The position numbers and the translations under genes were made by a program. 64,000 nucleotides of DNA from Jejuia rubra (GTDB lineage Bacteria > Bacteroidota > Bacteroidia > Flavobacteriales > Flavobacteriaceae). The stretch spans positions 496,001 through 560,000 of the forward strand of contig NZ_JBHULY010000005.1 in assembly GCF_042684665.1 (NCBI RefSeq), read 5' to 3'. Under the pieces are notes generated by a model. The model made no database searches, had not been told where the DNA came from, and worked only from the letters and a program-made list of their open reading frames with translations. This document shows positions 9,551 through 18,769 of the stretch, piece by piece (position 1 is the stretch's first letter; the number at the start of each line of letters is the position of its first letter).

Positions 9551-10507
9551 ATGAAATCCAATTGGGATGGTGTAATGCCTGCGGTGTTTACATGGTTGAG
9601 AGAGTCAAAATCTGGCACTCTTGAAATTGACTTTGATACAACGCAAAAGCAGGCCTCAGGTATTTTAAAAGCTCAAGGAAAGGGCGGAAGCAGAATGAGC
9701 GGACTTGTCGGTTCTGGTACTCTGGGAGAGAACAGCTACCTAAGTACCAAACAGCGTCTTTCTTTACTTAAATCCCTTTCTGAGGTTGCTAAGGAATACA
9801 ATGTTCCTTTAATCAGCGGCGCTTCAGCAGAAACTAAGGAAGAGCTTGCCAAAATTATTGAAGGACTTGCAACCGTCGGAGTTGATACAGTTATGGTCAT
9901 GCCGCCAAAAACTAAGGAGGTGCCTTCTGAAAAAAAAATGTATGAGTATTATGAACTTTCTGAAGCAACTGCAAACAATGTGGGTGTAACAATGATGCCT
10001 TATAACAACCCTGATGCAGCTGGTTACCATTCGCTTTCAACAGATCTTCTTTTAAGACTTTCTGTGCTTCCTAAAGTAACTGCTCTTAAAATATCGACTA
10101 TAGATGTTTCAATTATTGAAACGCTGATGCTAGAGAACAAAGATTTAAAAGTTTTAGCAGGAGTAGATACAGTCACTGTACATGCAGGACTTGCTGGAGC
10201 ATGTGGTGGGATTACAGGTGTAGGGAATATCTTCCCAAAAGCAAGTGTTACCATGCAGGAATATGTTTTAAATGGAGAATGGGCTGAGGCAAATAAAATT
10301 TCTCAGGCTTTAAATTCCATATCGTATTTGGATGCTCAGCCTCTGCTTTTGGAATATCTTAAACTTGCAATGGGAATTCACCATAATGATGTTGCTGGAG
10401 GGTTGCGTACCTTTGGTAAGAAATTAACTAAACAGCAAATTGATGATGTAAGAGCAAGATATATTCTGGCAAAAGAAAGACTTGAAGCACTGGACTTAAT
10501 AAGTTGA
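9551..10507 (+). CDS. DapA-family lyase, probable 1-pyrroline-4-hydroxy-2-carboxylate deaminase
   Basis: 318 residues, a dihydrodipicolinate synthase/N-acetylneuraminate lyase-type TIM barrel. Schiff-base Lys180 lies in 'ALKIS' and the partner Tyr151 in 'PYNNP'. In hydroxyproline clusters a DapA paralogue deaminates 1-pyrroline-4-hydroxy-2-carboxylate to 2-oxoglutarate semialdehyde. The neighbours (semialdehyde dehydrogenase, epimerase, FAD dehydrogenase) supply the other three steps, so this role is much more likely than lysine synthesis. Leucine is often coded by CTT in this gene, whereas neighbours prefer TTA/TTG, a possible sign of separate ancestry. First gene of the cluster, followed by a 72-bp gap. 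Confidence 0.82.
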   Translation: MKSNWDGVMPAVFTWLRESKSGTLEIDFDTTQKQASGILKAQGKGGSRMSGLVGSGTLGENSYLSTKQRLSLLKSLSEVAKEYNVPLISGASAETKEELAKIIEGLATVGVDTVMVMPPKTKEVPSEKKMYEYYELSEATANNVGVTMMPYNNPDAAGYHSLSTDLLLRLSVLPKVTALKISTIDVSIIETLMLENKDLKVLAGVDTVTVHAGLAGACGGITGVGNIFPKASVTMQEYVLNGEWAEANKISQALNSISYLDAQPLLLEYLKLAMGIHHNDVAGGLRTFGKKLTKQQIDDVRARYILAKERLEALDLIS

Positions 10508-10579
10508 TTCTTTTAAATTGTCAAAAAAGGAAGTTTGCAAACGAATAAATTTGGATAAAGAATAAAAAAATAAGTAAAT

Positions 10580-12112
10580 ATGATTACAGGAAAAAACTAT
10601 ATCGGACGAGCCTTAAAAGCCTCTAGTACTAATACATACAAAACCGTCAATCCGAAACTAAACATCGAGAATCCAACCGAATTTTACGATGCAACGAATA
10701 GCGAGATTGACGAAGCCGTAAACCTAGCTTGGGACGCTTTTAAAGTTTACCGAAAAGTATCGGGAGCAAAACGTTCAGCCTTTTTAAATGCCATAGCAGA
10801 TGAAATTTTAGCATTGGACCAAATGCTTATCGACATGTATATGTCCGAATCTGGACTGCCCGAAGGACGTGCTATTGGCGAGCGTGGAAGAACCATTTTT
10901 CAATTGCGTTCTTTTGCTGAATTAATTCATAGTGAAGATTGGCGTGATAATGTTTTTGACGAAGCCCAACCCAACAGAGAGCCACTGCCAAAAGCAGATT
11001 TGAGAAAAACCTCCATTCCATTAGGGCCAGTAGTGGTATTGGGAGCGAGTAATTTTCCATTGGCATTTTCAACCGCAGGGGGTGATACGGCGAGTGCTTT
11101 GGCCTCAGGTTGTCCAGTTATTGTAAAATCGCACCCCATGCATTCAGGTACGGGAGAGTTGGTAGCAAAGGCAGTCATAAAAGCAATGAAAACTGCAGGT
11201 ATGCCCAATGGTGTATTTTCAAATTTAAACGGAAAAAGCACTGAGGTGGGTACCGCTTTAGTACAACATCCAAAAGTAAAAGCTGTAGGTTTTACAGGGA
11301 GCGCTATGGGTGGAAGAGCTTTATTTGATTTAGCCTCAAAACGCGAAGAACCCATACCAGTTTTTGCCGAAATGGGAAGTATAAATCCTGTAGTTATCTC
11401 GCCAAAAGCTCTCGAAAATCGTTCTGAAGCTTTGGCAACCCAATACGCCAATTCCATTACTTTGGGTACAGGGCAATTTTGTACTAATCCAGGGTTGCTT
11501 TTGACAATTGATGGTGAGAAAACTCAGAATTTTATTGAGGATTTGGCTAAAAAAACGGTAGATATAGAGGCGCAATGTATGTTGCATCCAAATATTAAAA
11601 AGGGCTTTGTGCAAAATGGCGCCAAGGTATCATCTCAAAAAGGCGCTGAAACTATTGCTAAAATTGAAGCTGAAGTTGCACCAAATTATGCACCATCGCA
11701 AATTGTAAGTGTTTCAGGAAAAGACTTTTTAGACAATCCAAACTTACAACAAGAGGTGTTCGGCCCTTTTTCGTTAGTCGTAAAAACTAAGGACGAGGCA
11801 GAACTTATCAAAATAATAGAAAATTTAGAAGGTCAATTAACAGGAACTATCATTGCTGAAGAAGACGAATATGCACAACTTCATAACATTGTTGATGCTC
11901 TTGAGGACAGAGTAGGACGATTAATTTTTAATGGTGTACCGACAGGTGTAGAAGTATGTCCGTCCATGCAACATGGTGGGCCTTATCCGGCGTCAACCGA
12001 TTCTAGATTCACAGCAGTAGGTACAAACTCCATAAAACGCTGGGTGCGTCCTGTGAGTTATCAATCCTTTCCAAAGGAATTATTACCAGAGGCTTTGAAA
12101 ATCCAGTACTAA
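10580..12112 (+). CDS. 2-oxoglutarate semialdehyde dehydrogenase (aldehyde dehydrogenase family)
   Basis: 510 residues, full-length aldehyde dehydrogenase fold, no signal peptide (cytoplasmic). Catalytic Cys301 is in 'GQFCTNPG', the general-base Glu in 'FAEMGSINP', and the cofactor loop includes 'GFTGS'. The 'EMGSINP' form is typical of the NADP-type subgroup found in hydroxyproline and sugar-acid pathways. In this cluster it would oxidise 2-oxoglutarate semialdehyde to 2-oxoglutarate, feeding the TCA cycle. It follows the deaminase gene by 72 bp and precedes the DUF885 peptidase by 14 bp. The substrate is inferred from the neighbours; the family itself accepts several aldehydes. Confidence 0.85.
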   Translation: MITGKNYIGRALKASSTNTYKTVNPKLNIENPTEFYDATNSEIDEAVNLAWDAFKVYRKVSGAKRSAFLNAIADEILALDQMLIDMYMSESGLPEGRAIGERGRTIFQLRSFAELIHSEDWRDNVFDEAQPNREPLPKADLRKTSIPLGPVVVLGASNFPLAFSTAGGDTASALASGCPVIVKSHPMHSGTGELVAKAVIKAMKTAGMPNGVFSNLNGKSTEVGTALVQHPKVKAVGFTGSAMGGRALFDLASKREEPIPVFAEMGSINPVVISPKALENRSEALATQYANSITLGTGQFCTNPGLLLTIDGEKTQNFIEDLAKKTVDIEAQCMLHPNIKKGFVQNGAKVSSQKGAETIAKIEAEVAPNYAPSQIVSVSGKDFLDNPNLQQEVFGPFSLVVKTKDEAELIKIIENLEGQLTGTIIAEEDEYAQLHNIVDALEDRVGRLIFNGVPTGVEVCPSMQHGGPYPASTDSRFTAVGTNSIKRWVRPVSYQSFPKELLPEALKIQY

Positions 12113-12126
12113 ACAACAAAATCGAC

Positions 12127-13887
12127 ATGAATAGAATAGATTTTATTTTTACCGAAAGCAAAAATTATAGAATAGTTCTGCTCATATCGTTTTTGCTTTT
12201 TGTTTCGCATACTACCTCCCAAAACGTCAATAATTCTGAGTTTTTAAAAAATATTATAGACAGCTATCAGGACCATAAAGGTTTTGACGAAAAAGAATTT
12301 CCTTTAGGAGTCTTTACGAAAGAATATTACAAAACTGAAGCCGAATTTGCGCAATCGAAGTTGGAAGAACTATCAAACATTAATGTTGATAAATTAACCG
12401 AAACTGAGCAGATTTCTTATGAACTTCTCAAATTTGTGCTTCAGGATAAAATTGACTTTTACAGATTTGAATGTTACTTAAATCCATTACTTTCTGACTC
12501 TGGATTTCATAATAATTTGACCTATAACGTAAGACCTTTAACAAATTATATCCAAGTGAAAACCTATTTGAATACCCTTAATGCGATTCCTGATTTTGTA
12601 GATCAGCATTTCGCGAATTTGCGTGAAGGTTTAGAAAAAGGTGTTTCCCAATCTAGGGTTATTTTCAACGGTTATGAGTCAACATACAAAGACCATATTG
12701 TTGATGATTATAAAGATAGTTTTTATTATTCCCCATTTAAAAATCTTCCACGAAGTTTAACTCAATCTCAAAAGGATTCGATCCTTAAAGTTGCTAAATA
12801 TGTTATTGAAGGTATAGTAACTCCTCAATTTAAGAGAATAAAATCTTTTTTTGAGACAGAGTACCTTCCAAAAACGAGAACCAGTTTAGGGGCCTTAAAC
12901 CTGCCCAATGGAAAGGATTTTTATCAAAACAGAATTAATTACTACACCACAAGCACAAAATACACCGCTGATGATATCCACCATATAGGACTAAAGGAAG
13001 TGGCTCGCATTAAGCTTGAAATGCAGGCCATAATAAACGACCTTAATTTTAATGGGGATTTTCTGGATTTCTTAGAATTTTTAAGATCAGATGAACAATT
13101 TTATGCCAAAAGTGCAAAAGAATTGTTGATGATAGCCAGAGACATGTCTAAGCGAGCCGACGCACAACTGCCCAAGTTCTTTAAAACTTTACCAAGAAAA
13201 CCCTACGGGGTTAATCCTGTGCCTGACGCCATAGCTCCAAAATATACTGGAGGGCGCTATGTGGAAACGACTACGAAGAGCACAGACCCCGGTTATTATT
13301 GGGTAAATACTTATAATTTGCCTAGTCGCCCATTATACACTTTACCTTCATTAACGGTACACGAAGCCGTGCCAGGCCATCACCTTCAGATTAGTTTGAA
13401 TAACGAATTGGGAGATAGTATCCCTAAATTTAGAAGAGATTTATACCTGTCTGCTTATGGTGAGGGGTGGGGCTTATATTCTGAATTTTTGGCGGATGAA
13501 ATGGGGATGTACACAACACCCTATGAGCAATTTGGAAGACTTACCTATGAAATGTGGCGTGCGTGCAGATTGGTTGTAGATACTGGTATTCATGCCAAAG
13601 GATGGACGCGGGAAGAAGTGATAGATTACATGGCTTCGAACACAGCGCTATCCATGCACGAAATAAATACAGAAACAGATCGCTATATTTCATGGCCAGG
13701 ACAAGCCCTATCCTATAAAATGGGAGAACTTAAAATTAGGGCACTTCGGAAGAAAGCTGAAGAAGCCTTGGGGCAAAAGTTCGATATTCGAGAGTTTCAT
13801 GAGATTATTTTAGAACAAGGGACGGTTACTTTGCCCATTTTAGAAAATCGTGTCATCAACTATATAGATCGTGTAAAAAATGAGTAG
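12127..13887 (+). CDS. Exported DUF885-family metallopeptidase
   Basis: 586 residues. A hydrophobic segment at about 17-31 followed by 'HTTSQ' reads as an export signal, preceded by an unusually long polar N-region. The DUF885 zinc site 'HEAVPGHH' is present, as are the downstream 'EGWGLYSE' and 'MWRACRLVVDTGIH' motifs. The family is of HExxH-related peptidases with poorly known specificity. It lies inside the hydroxyproline operon and overlaps the epimerase gene by 8 bp, so it plausibly trims imported or periplasmic proline/hydroxyproline-rich peptides. That role is inferred from position only. Confidence 0.82.
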   Translation: MNRIDFIFTESKNYRIVLLISFLLFVSHTTSQNVNNSEFLKNIIDSYQDHKGFDEKEFPLGVFTKEYYKTEAEFAQSKLEELSNINVDKLTETEQISYELLKFVLQDKIDFYRFECYLNPLLSDSGFHNNLTYNVRPLTNYIQVKTYLNTLNAIPDFVDQHFANLREGLEKGVSQSRVIFNGYESTYKDHIVDDYKDSFYYSPFKNLPRSLTQSQKDSILKVAKYVIEGIVTPQFKRIKSFFETEYLPKTRTSLGALNLPNGKDFYQNRINYYTTSTKYTADDIHHIGLKEVARIKLEMQAIINDLNFNGDFLDFLEFLRSDEQFYAKSAKELLMIARDMSKRADAQLPKFFKTLPRKPYGVNPVPDAIAPKYTGGRYVETTTKSTDPGYYWVNTYNLPSRPLYTLPSLTVHEAVPGHHLQISLNNELGDSIPKFRRDLYLSAYGEGWGLYSEFLADEMGMYTTPYEQFGRLTYEMWRACRLVVDTGIHAKGWTREEVIDYMASNTALSMHEINTETDRYISWPGQALSYKMGELKIRALRKKAEEALGQKFDIREFHEIILEQGTVTLPILENRVINYIDRVKNE

Positions 13888-14890
13888 AAGCACTTTTGTT
13901 TGTATTGATGGGCACACCTGCGGAAATCCAGTTCGAGTGATTAAACATGGGGGTCCTGAATTGATTGGTGCCAATATGAGCGAAAAGCGACAGCATTTTT
14001 TAAAGGAATTCGATTGGATTCGTAAAGGCCTAATGTTCGAACCGCGTGGGCACGATATGATGAGTGGCAGTATTTTGTATCCGCCTCACAATCCCGAAAA
14101 TGATGTCGCCGTATTGTTTATTGAAACCTCTGGCTGTTTGCCCATGTGTGGTCATGGGACCATTGGAACAATTACCATTGCTATTGAAGAAGGCTTGATA
14201 GCCCCAAAAACACCTGGTAAAATTAAAATGGAAGCCCCTGCGGGATTAGTTGAAATTGAATACCACCAAACCGGCAAAAAGGTGGATTGGGTGCGATTAA
14301 CCAATGTAAAAAGTTATTTGGCCGAGGAAGGTTTAACCATAGATTGTCCCGAATTGGGAGAACTAATCTTTGACGTGGCTTATGGGGGCAATTTTTATGC
14401 TATTATTGATCCTCAGCCTAATTTTTTTGGTATTCAGAATTATTCTGCAAGTAAATTGATTCAGTACTCGCAGGTATTACGGCAAGCCATAAATCAAAAA
14501 TATCCCCTTACATTTATTCATCCAGAAAATGACACCATCAGAGACGTGTCGCACTTACTTTGGACTGGAAGCCCATTGGACCCTAATTCTTCAGGAAGAA
14601 ACGCTGTATTTTATGGCGATAAGGCCATCGATAGGAGTCCCTGCGGTACAGGAACATCGGCAAGAATGGCGCAACTTTTTGCTAAAGGTAAGTTAGAGGT
14701 GGGCGAGGAATTTATTCATGAGAGTTTTATAGGGAGTAAATTTATTGGTCGTGTGGAGGCTGAAGCCTTTATTTTGGAGAAACCAGCAATCATACCAAGC
14801 ATTAAAGGTTGGGCTAAAATTTATGGGTATAATACCATTATTATCGATGAGGAAGATGACCCCTATGCACATGGTTTTCAAGTAATTTAA
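13880..14890 (+). CDS. 4-hydroxyproline 2-epimerase (proline racemase family)
   Basis: 336 residues. Both catalytic cysteines of the proline racemase fold are present: Cys90 in 'MCGHGTIG' and Cys255 in 'DRSPCGTGTSAR'. Family members that act as dehydratases replace the first Cys, so two Cys support an epimerase. Together with the FAD dehydrogenase, deaminase and semialdehyde dehydrogenase nearby, the expected reaction is trans-4-hydroxy-L-proline to cis-4-hydroxy-D-proline in the cytoplasm. The start overlaps the DUF885 peptidase by 8 bp, indicating translational coupling. A proline racemase activity cannot be excluded from sequence alone. Confidence 0.88.
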   Translation: MSRSTFVCIDGHTCGNPVRVIKHGGPELIGANMSEKRQHFLKEFDWIRKGLMFEPRGHDMMSGSILYPPHNPENDVAVLFIETSGCLPMCGHGTIGTITIAIEEGLIAPKTPGKIKMEAPAGLVEIEYHQTGKKVDWVRLTNVKSYLAEEGLTIDCPELGELIFDVAYGGNFYAIIDPQPNFFGIQNYSASKLIQYSQVLRQAINQKYPLTFIHPENDTIRDVSHLLWTGSPLDPNSSGRNAVFYGDKAIDRSPCGTGTSARMAQLFAKGKLEVGEEFIHESFIGSKFIGRVEAEAFILEKPAIIPSIKGWAKIYGYNTIIIDEEDDPYAHGFQVI

Positions 14891-14900
14891 TATTGTTAGT

Positions 14901-17165
14901 ATGAAACATCTCATAAATTTAGCGCTTTTTATTTTTCTAAGTTTTTTCTATGGTAATGGGCAGAATTTAACCTTGGAAGATTATGAAAGAGCAGTAAGCT
15001 ATAGTTATAGTAATGCCTATAATAAATCAATCTTCAATTTGCATACTCAAGTCAACTGGTTTGAAAATAAATCTGGACTGTGGTTTGTTGAGTATTCAGA
15101 TGAAGGGAAGCGATACAAAAAGTACAGTTTTAGAAGAAACAAAACCAAGCTGTTTTTTGATCATAACAAGCTTGCAAAATCACTTAGTAATATTGTGAAG
15201 GACACTGTAAGTGCCAATCAATTAAATCTGTCAAAAATTGAATTAATTGACGATGTAATAATTTCTTTTAGCGCATTTGATAAAACATTCAATTTAAATT
15301 TAGAGACTTACGAGCTCGAGCAGAAAGAGAAAGACAAGAAAAAAGAGCCAAAGAATAAATTCGAAAAAAAATCACCCGATGGAAAATGGGTAGCATATAC
15401 AAAGGATTATAACCTCTTTATAAAATCTGTCACAACCGGTGAGGAGTTTAAATTGAGTAACGACGGCAAAAAAAATTATGAGTACGCTAGTTATTATGGT
15501 TGGTTCGATATAATGCAAGGTGAAAATGGTGAGCGACCAAAACGGTTTGCGGTCAATTGGTCACCAGACTCCAAATGGCTGGCTACAAGTATTATTGATT
15601 TGCAACAGGCAGAAAAAATGTATCTTTTGGACTGGAGTTTAGATTCTTTGTACAAACCAAAATTATTATCCTACTATCGTGGTTCTCCAGGAGATACAAC
15701 AATGGTATATGTGCAACCTGTATTTTATAATATTGAAACGAAACAGGAGGTAAAAACAAAGCTTCCAAAAAATACTCATATTAACCAAGTTTCAGTTCGC
15801 TGGTCAGATAGTTCGGGTATTTTTTATGCTGATTATATGGAGCGAGGTTTCAAAACTACGTTTGTTAAAGAAATTGATTTGAACACAAATTCCGAACGTA
15901 TCTTAATCAAGGAAACTAGTGAAACTAATATTGATAATTTTGATTATGAAATTCTGGGAAAGAAAGGTAGATTAATATTTCTTTCTCAACAAAGCGGATG
16001 GCGACAACTTTATAGTTTGGACTTAATAACTAGTAAAATCACACCGCTTACAAACGGTAATTATTTTATAAATGATATAGGTTACATCGATGAAGATAAT
16101 GGCGTGGTTTATTTCTTGGCTTCAGGTAAAGAAGATGGTGAAATTCCATATCATCAAAAGTTATACAAAGTATCCTTAAAAGGAAAAGTAACCTTATTGA
16201 CCCCCGAAAAAGGACACCATGATATTTCCTTTTCTGAGGATGGACTCTATTTTGCAGATAATTATTCAACCGTTCAAATTCCAACAAAAACGGTTCTCAG
16301 GAGATCTAAAAATGGTAAAGTTTTAGTAAAATTGACACAAGCGGATGTATCAAAGGTCATTTCCAAAGGATGGAAGGTGCCGGAGGTTTTTCAGCTTACA
16401 GCTAAAGATGGTAAAACCACTATTTACGGTGCTATTTGGAAGCCCACAAATTTTGATAGCTTAAAATCGTACCCCATAATAGATGCTACATATACAGGGC
16501 CGCATACTCAACGATTCCCTAAATCTTTCCGTTCTGCATTTTACAATCAAGATCTTTCGGAATTAGGTTTTATAATAATGCAAGTTGATGGCTTGGGCAC
16601 TTCGGGGCGCTCTAAAGCATTTTTAAATTACTCTTATAAAGACATGGGCAACAATTTGGAAGATCATGTTTTAGCGATTAAATATTTAGGAGAAAAATAC
16701 AAATGGATAGATACTGAAAAAGTTGGAGTATTTGGACACTCCGCTGGTGGTTATGACACTGGAAGGGCCATGACTGCATATCCTGATGTTTATAAAGTCG
16801 GTGTGGCTAGCTCTGGAGACCATGACTTTAGAATGGAAAAAGCGTGGTGGCCAGAAATGTACCAAGGGTGGCCGGTTGATGAAACTTACGAAGCAGTGTC
16901 AAATATTACCAATGCCAAAAATTTAAAAGGAAAATTGTTGTTAGTTCACGGTGGTTTAGATGATAATGTAAACCCCTCGGCTACATTTAAGTTTGCTGAA
17001 GCTTTAATTAAGGCTGATAAGGATTTTGATATGTTAATAATTCCAAGTCAGCGACATGGTTACGTTGGCAAGTACCGAGATTATTTCATTAAAAGGCGTT
17101 GGAATTATTTTGTTGAACACCTCTTAGGTGAAAAGCCCATTTGGAATTTTAGTCTAAAGCTATAA
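14901..17165 (+). CDS. Exported S9 family peptidase (DPP IV-like)
   Basis: 754 residues with a signal peptide (hydrophobic run to about residue 18, 'GNGQ'). An N-terminal beta-propeller (DPPIV_N) is followed by an alpha/beta hydrolase with the probable triad Ser614 ('FGHSAGGY'), Asp687 ('HGGLDDNV') and His719 ('SQRHGY'). Dipeptidyl peptidase IV usually reads GWSYGG around the nucleophile; here GHSAGG is found, so specificity may differ. S9 enzymes cut next to proline, which fits a cluster that degrades hydroxyproline: it could release Xaa-Pro/Hyp dipeptides from collagen-like peptides. 10 bp after the epimerase; the FAD dehydrogenase starts at the next base. Confidence 0.87.
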   Translation: MKHLINLALFIFLSFFYGNGQNLTLEDYERAVSYSYSNAYNKSIFNLHTQVNWFENKSGLWFVEYSDEGKRYKKYSFRRNKTKLFFDHNKLAKSLSNIVKDTVSANQLNLSKIELIDDVIISFSAFDKTFNLNLETYELEQKEKDKKKEPKNKFEKKSPDGKWVAYTKDYNLFIKSVTTGEEFKLSNDGKKNYEYASYYGWFDIMQGENGERPKRFAVNWSPDSKWLATSIIDLQQAEKMYLLDWSLDSLYKPKLLSYYRGSPGDTTMVYVQPVFYNIETKQEVKTKLPKNTHINQVSVRWSDSSGIFYADYMERGFKTTFVKEIDLNTNSERILIKETSETNIDNFDYEILGKKGRLIFLSQQSGWRQLYSLDLITSKITPLTNGNYFINDIGYIDEDNGVVYFLASGKEDGEIPYHQKLYKVSLKGKVTLLTPEKGHHDISFSEDGLYFADNYSTVQIPTKTVLRRSKNGKVLVKLTQADVSKVISKGWKVPEVFQLTAKDGKTTIYGAIWKPTNFDSLKSYPIIDATYTGPHTQRFPKSFRSAFYNQDLSELGFIIMQVDGLGTSGRSKAFLNYSYKDMGNNLEDHVLAIKYLGEKYKWIDTEKVGVFGHSAGGYDTGRAMTAYPDVYKVGVASSGDHDFRMEKAWWPEMYQGWPVDETYEAVSNITNAKNLKGKLLLVHGGLDDNVNPSATFKFAEALIKADKDFDMLIIPSQRHGYVGKYRDYFIKRRWNYFVEHLLGEKPIWNFSLKL

Positions 17166-18413
17166 ATGAGCAAAACTGTTATTGTTATAGGTGGTGGAAT
17201 TATAGGTTTGTGTTCGGCCTATTATCTTCATAAAGAAGGACATCAAGTTACGGTTATTGATAAATCTAACATGGATTCCGGAGCATCCCATGTCAATGCG
17301 GGTTACATTACGCCTAGTCATTTTATTTCCTTAGCATCACCTGGTACTTTATCAAAAGGTATTAAATGGATGTTTAATTCTAAAAGTCCGCTTTATATTA
17401 AACCAAGATTAGATTTAGAGTTTTTGAAATGGTCTTGGGCGTTTAAGAAATCTGCAACACCTTCAAAAGTAGAAAAAGCCATTAAACCACTATTGGATAT
17501 CAATCTGCTAAGTAGAGAATTATATGAAGATTTGCATCAATCGGGAGACTTTAATTTTCACTATGAGAAAAAAGGCCTTTTGATGTGCTACAAGACAGAT
17601 AAGGTAGGCGAAGAAGAATGGGAGGTAGGTAAACGTGGCATACAAGAAGGGCTTAAGGTGGAGCATTTGTCTCAAAATGAGGTTTCGAAATTAGAACCTA
17701 AAGCTAATCTAAATATAAAAGGAGCGGTATATTATCATTCTGATGCTCACATGACACCAAATAACTTTATGGAAGAAATGATAGCTTATTTGAAAAAATG
17801 TGGGGTCTCAATTATAAAAAATGAAGAAGTTGTTGATTTCGAAATGGACAATCAAAACATTTCAGAAGTAATCACCAGTACCCAACAGTTATCATGCGAT
17901 GAAGTGGTTTTGGCAACTGGAAGTTGGAGCCCAATAATTAGTAAAAAATTAGGTTTAAAACTGCTCGTTCAGGCTGGAAAAGGCTACTCCATTAATATAA
18001 GAAAAGACACTAATATTAGGGTTCCAGCTATATTGTGCGAAGCAAAAGTGGCAGTAACGCCAATGAATGGTTTTACGCGTTTTGCTGGTACTATGGAATT
18101 ATCAGGGATTAATCACCGAGTTAATCCTGCACGTGTAAAAGCCATTGCGGAAGCAAGTGCTAAGTATTATAGCCAACTCAATATTACTTCAGAAGAGAAA
18201 GTAAAAGCGAAATGTGGTTTACGACCCTGTAGTCCTGATGGATTGCCTTATATCGGTAAAACTTCAAAATACAAAAACCTAACTATTGCAACAGGGCATG
18301 CGATGATGGGTTGGAGCCTAGGGCCGGCAACTGGTAAATTGATTTCAGATGTAATTTCTGATAATAAACCTGTTGTGAGCCTTTCTGATTTTCACCCCGA
18401 AAGAACGTTTTAG
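17166..18413 (+). CDS. FAD-dependent D-amino acid (cis-4-hydroxy-D-proline) dehydrogenase
   Basis: 415 residues of the DAO family. The N-terminal dinucleotide-binding fold shows 'GGGIIGLCSAYYL', and the C-terminal FAD contact region 'LRPCSPDGLPYIGKT' and 'GHAMMGWSLGPATG'. No signal peptide. It begins at the base after the S9 peptidase stop. In the pathway it would oxidise cis-4-hydroxy-D-proline to 1-pyrroline-4-hydroxy-2-carboxylate. No partner subunits of the heteromeric type of this dehydrogenase are present, so a single-chain enzyme passing electrons to the respiratory chain is likely. Last gene of the hydroxyproline cluster. Substrate by context. Confidence 0.86.
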   Translation: MSKTVIVIGGGIIGLCSAYYLHKEGHQVTVIDKSNMDSGASHVNAGYITPSHFISLASPGTLSKGIKWMFNSKSPLYIKPRLDLEFLKWSWAFKKSATPSKVEKAIKPLLDINLLSRELYEDLHQSGDFNFHYEKKGLLMCYKTDKVGEEEWEVGKRGIQEGLKVEHLSQNEVSKLEPKANLNIKGAVYYHSDAHMTPNNFMEEMIAYLKKCGVSIIKNEEVVDFEMDNQNISEVITSTQQLSCDEVVLATGSWSPIISKKLGLKLLVQAGKGYSINIRKDTNIRVPAILCEAKVAVTPMNGFTRFAGTMELSGINHRVNPARVKAIAEASAKYYSQLNITSEEKVKAKCGLRPCSPDGLPYIGKTSKYKNLTIATGHAMMGWSLGPATGKLISDVISDNKPVVSLSDFHPERTF

Positions 18414-18769
18414 GGATTTCCGTAACATTTTGGGTTATTGAAGTTGTTTTAAAGCTTTCGATTTAAGCTCAATTTTCCCTGTTCATATAATACTAGGAAA
18501 CTAAGTGATTTTGTGAATGAATGTTTTGACTTTGCATTATACGCTACCTTTTGCTATTCAATAATTTTAGACCGGTTTAACATTGTTTGCCCTATTTTAT
18601 ATTAGCACACGTGTAATTTATGATGTTATGGTATTAACGATTCTTTTAGATAAACCTAAACCCGATTTTATATCAATAAAGTAGTATTGTCTATGTTTAG
18701 GGTAGTATTTTTTATGTTTTTGTACTGCCTTTGGATTAACTTTATGCTTCCATACTAACTAAGGACATT
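18414..18769 (+). promoter_or_regulatory. Intergenic region with tandem 21-bp motif before the Asp-box protein
   Basis: 356 bp without a plausible gene or clear terminator. Near the 3' end an imperfect 20-bp direct repeat (18681-18700 and 18702-18721, 16 of 20 identical) contains the 11-mers GTATTGTCTAT (18684-18694) and GTATTTTTTAT (18705-18715), 21 bp apart. A matching pair precedes the gene at 23715. This looks like a two-half-site operator for an AraC-type or hybrid two-component regulator. No -7 box could be fixed with confidence. Confidence 0.5.

Noticed and set aside
10927..11457. Minus-strand open frame of 176 codons inside the aldehyde dehydrogenase gene
   Set aside because: Composition is that of an antisense frame; the plus-strand enzyme is complete and has catalytic residues.
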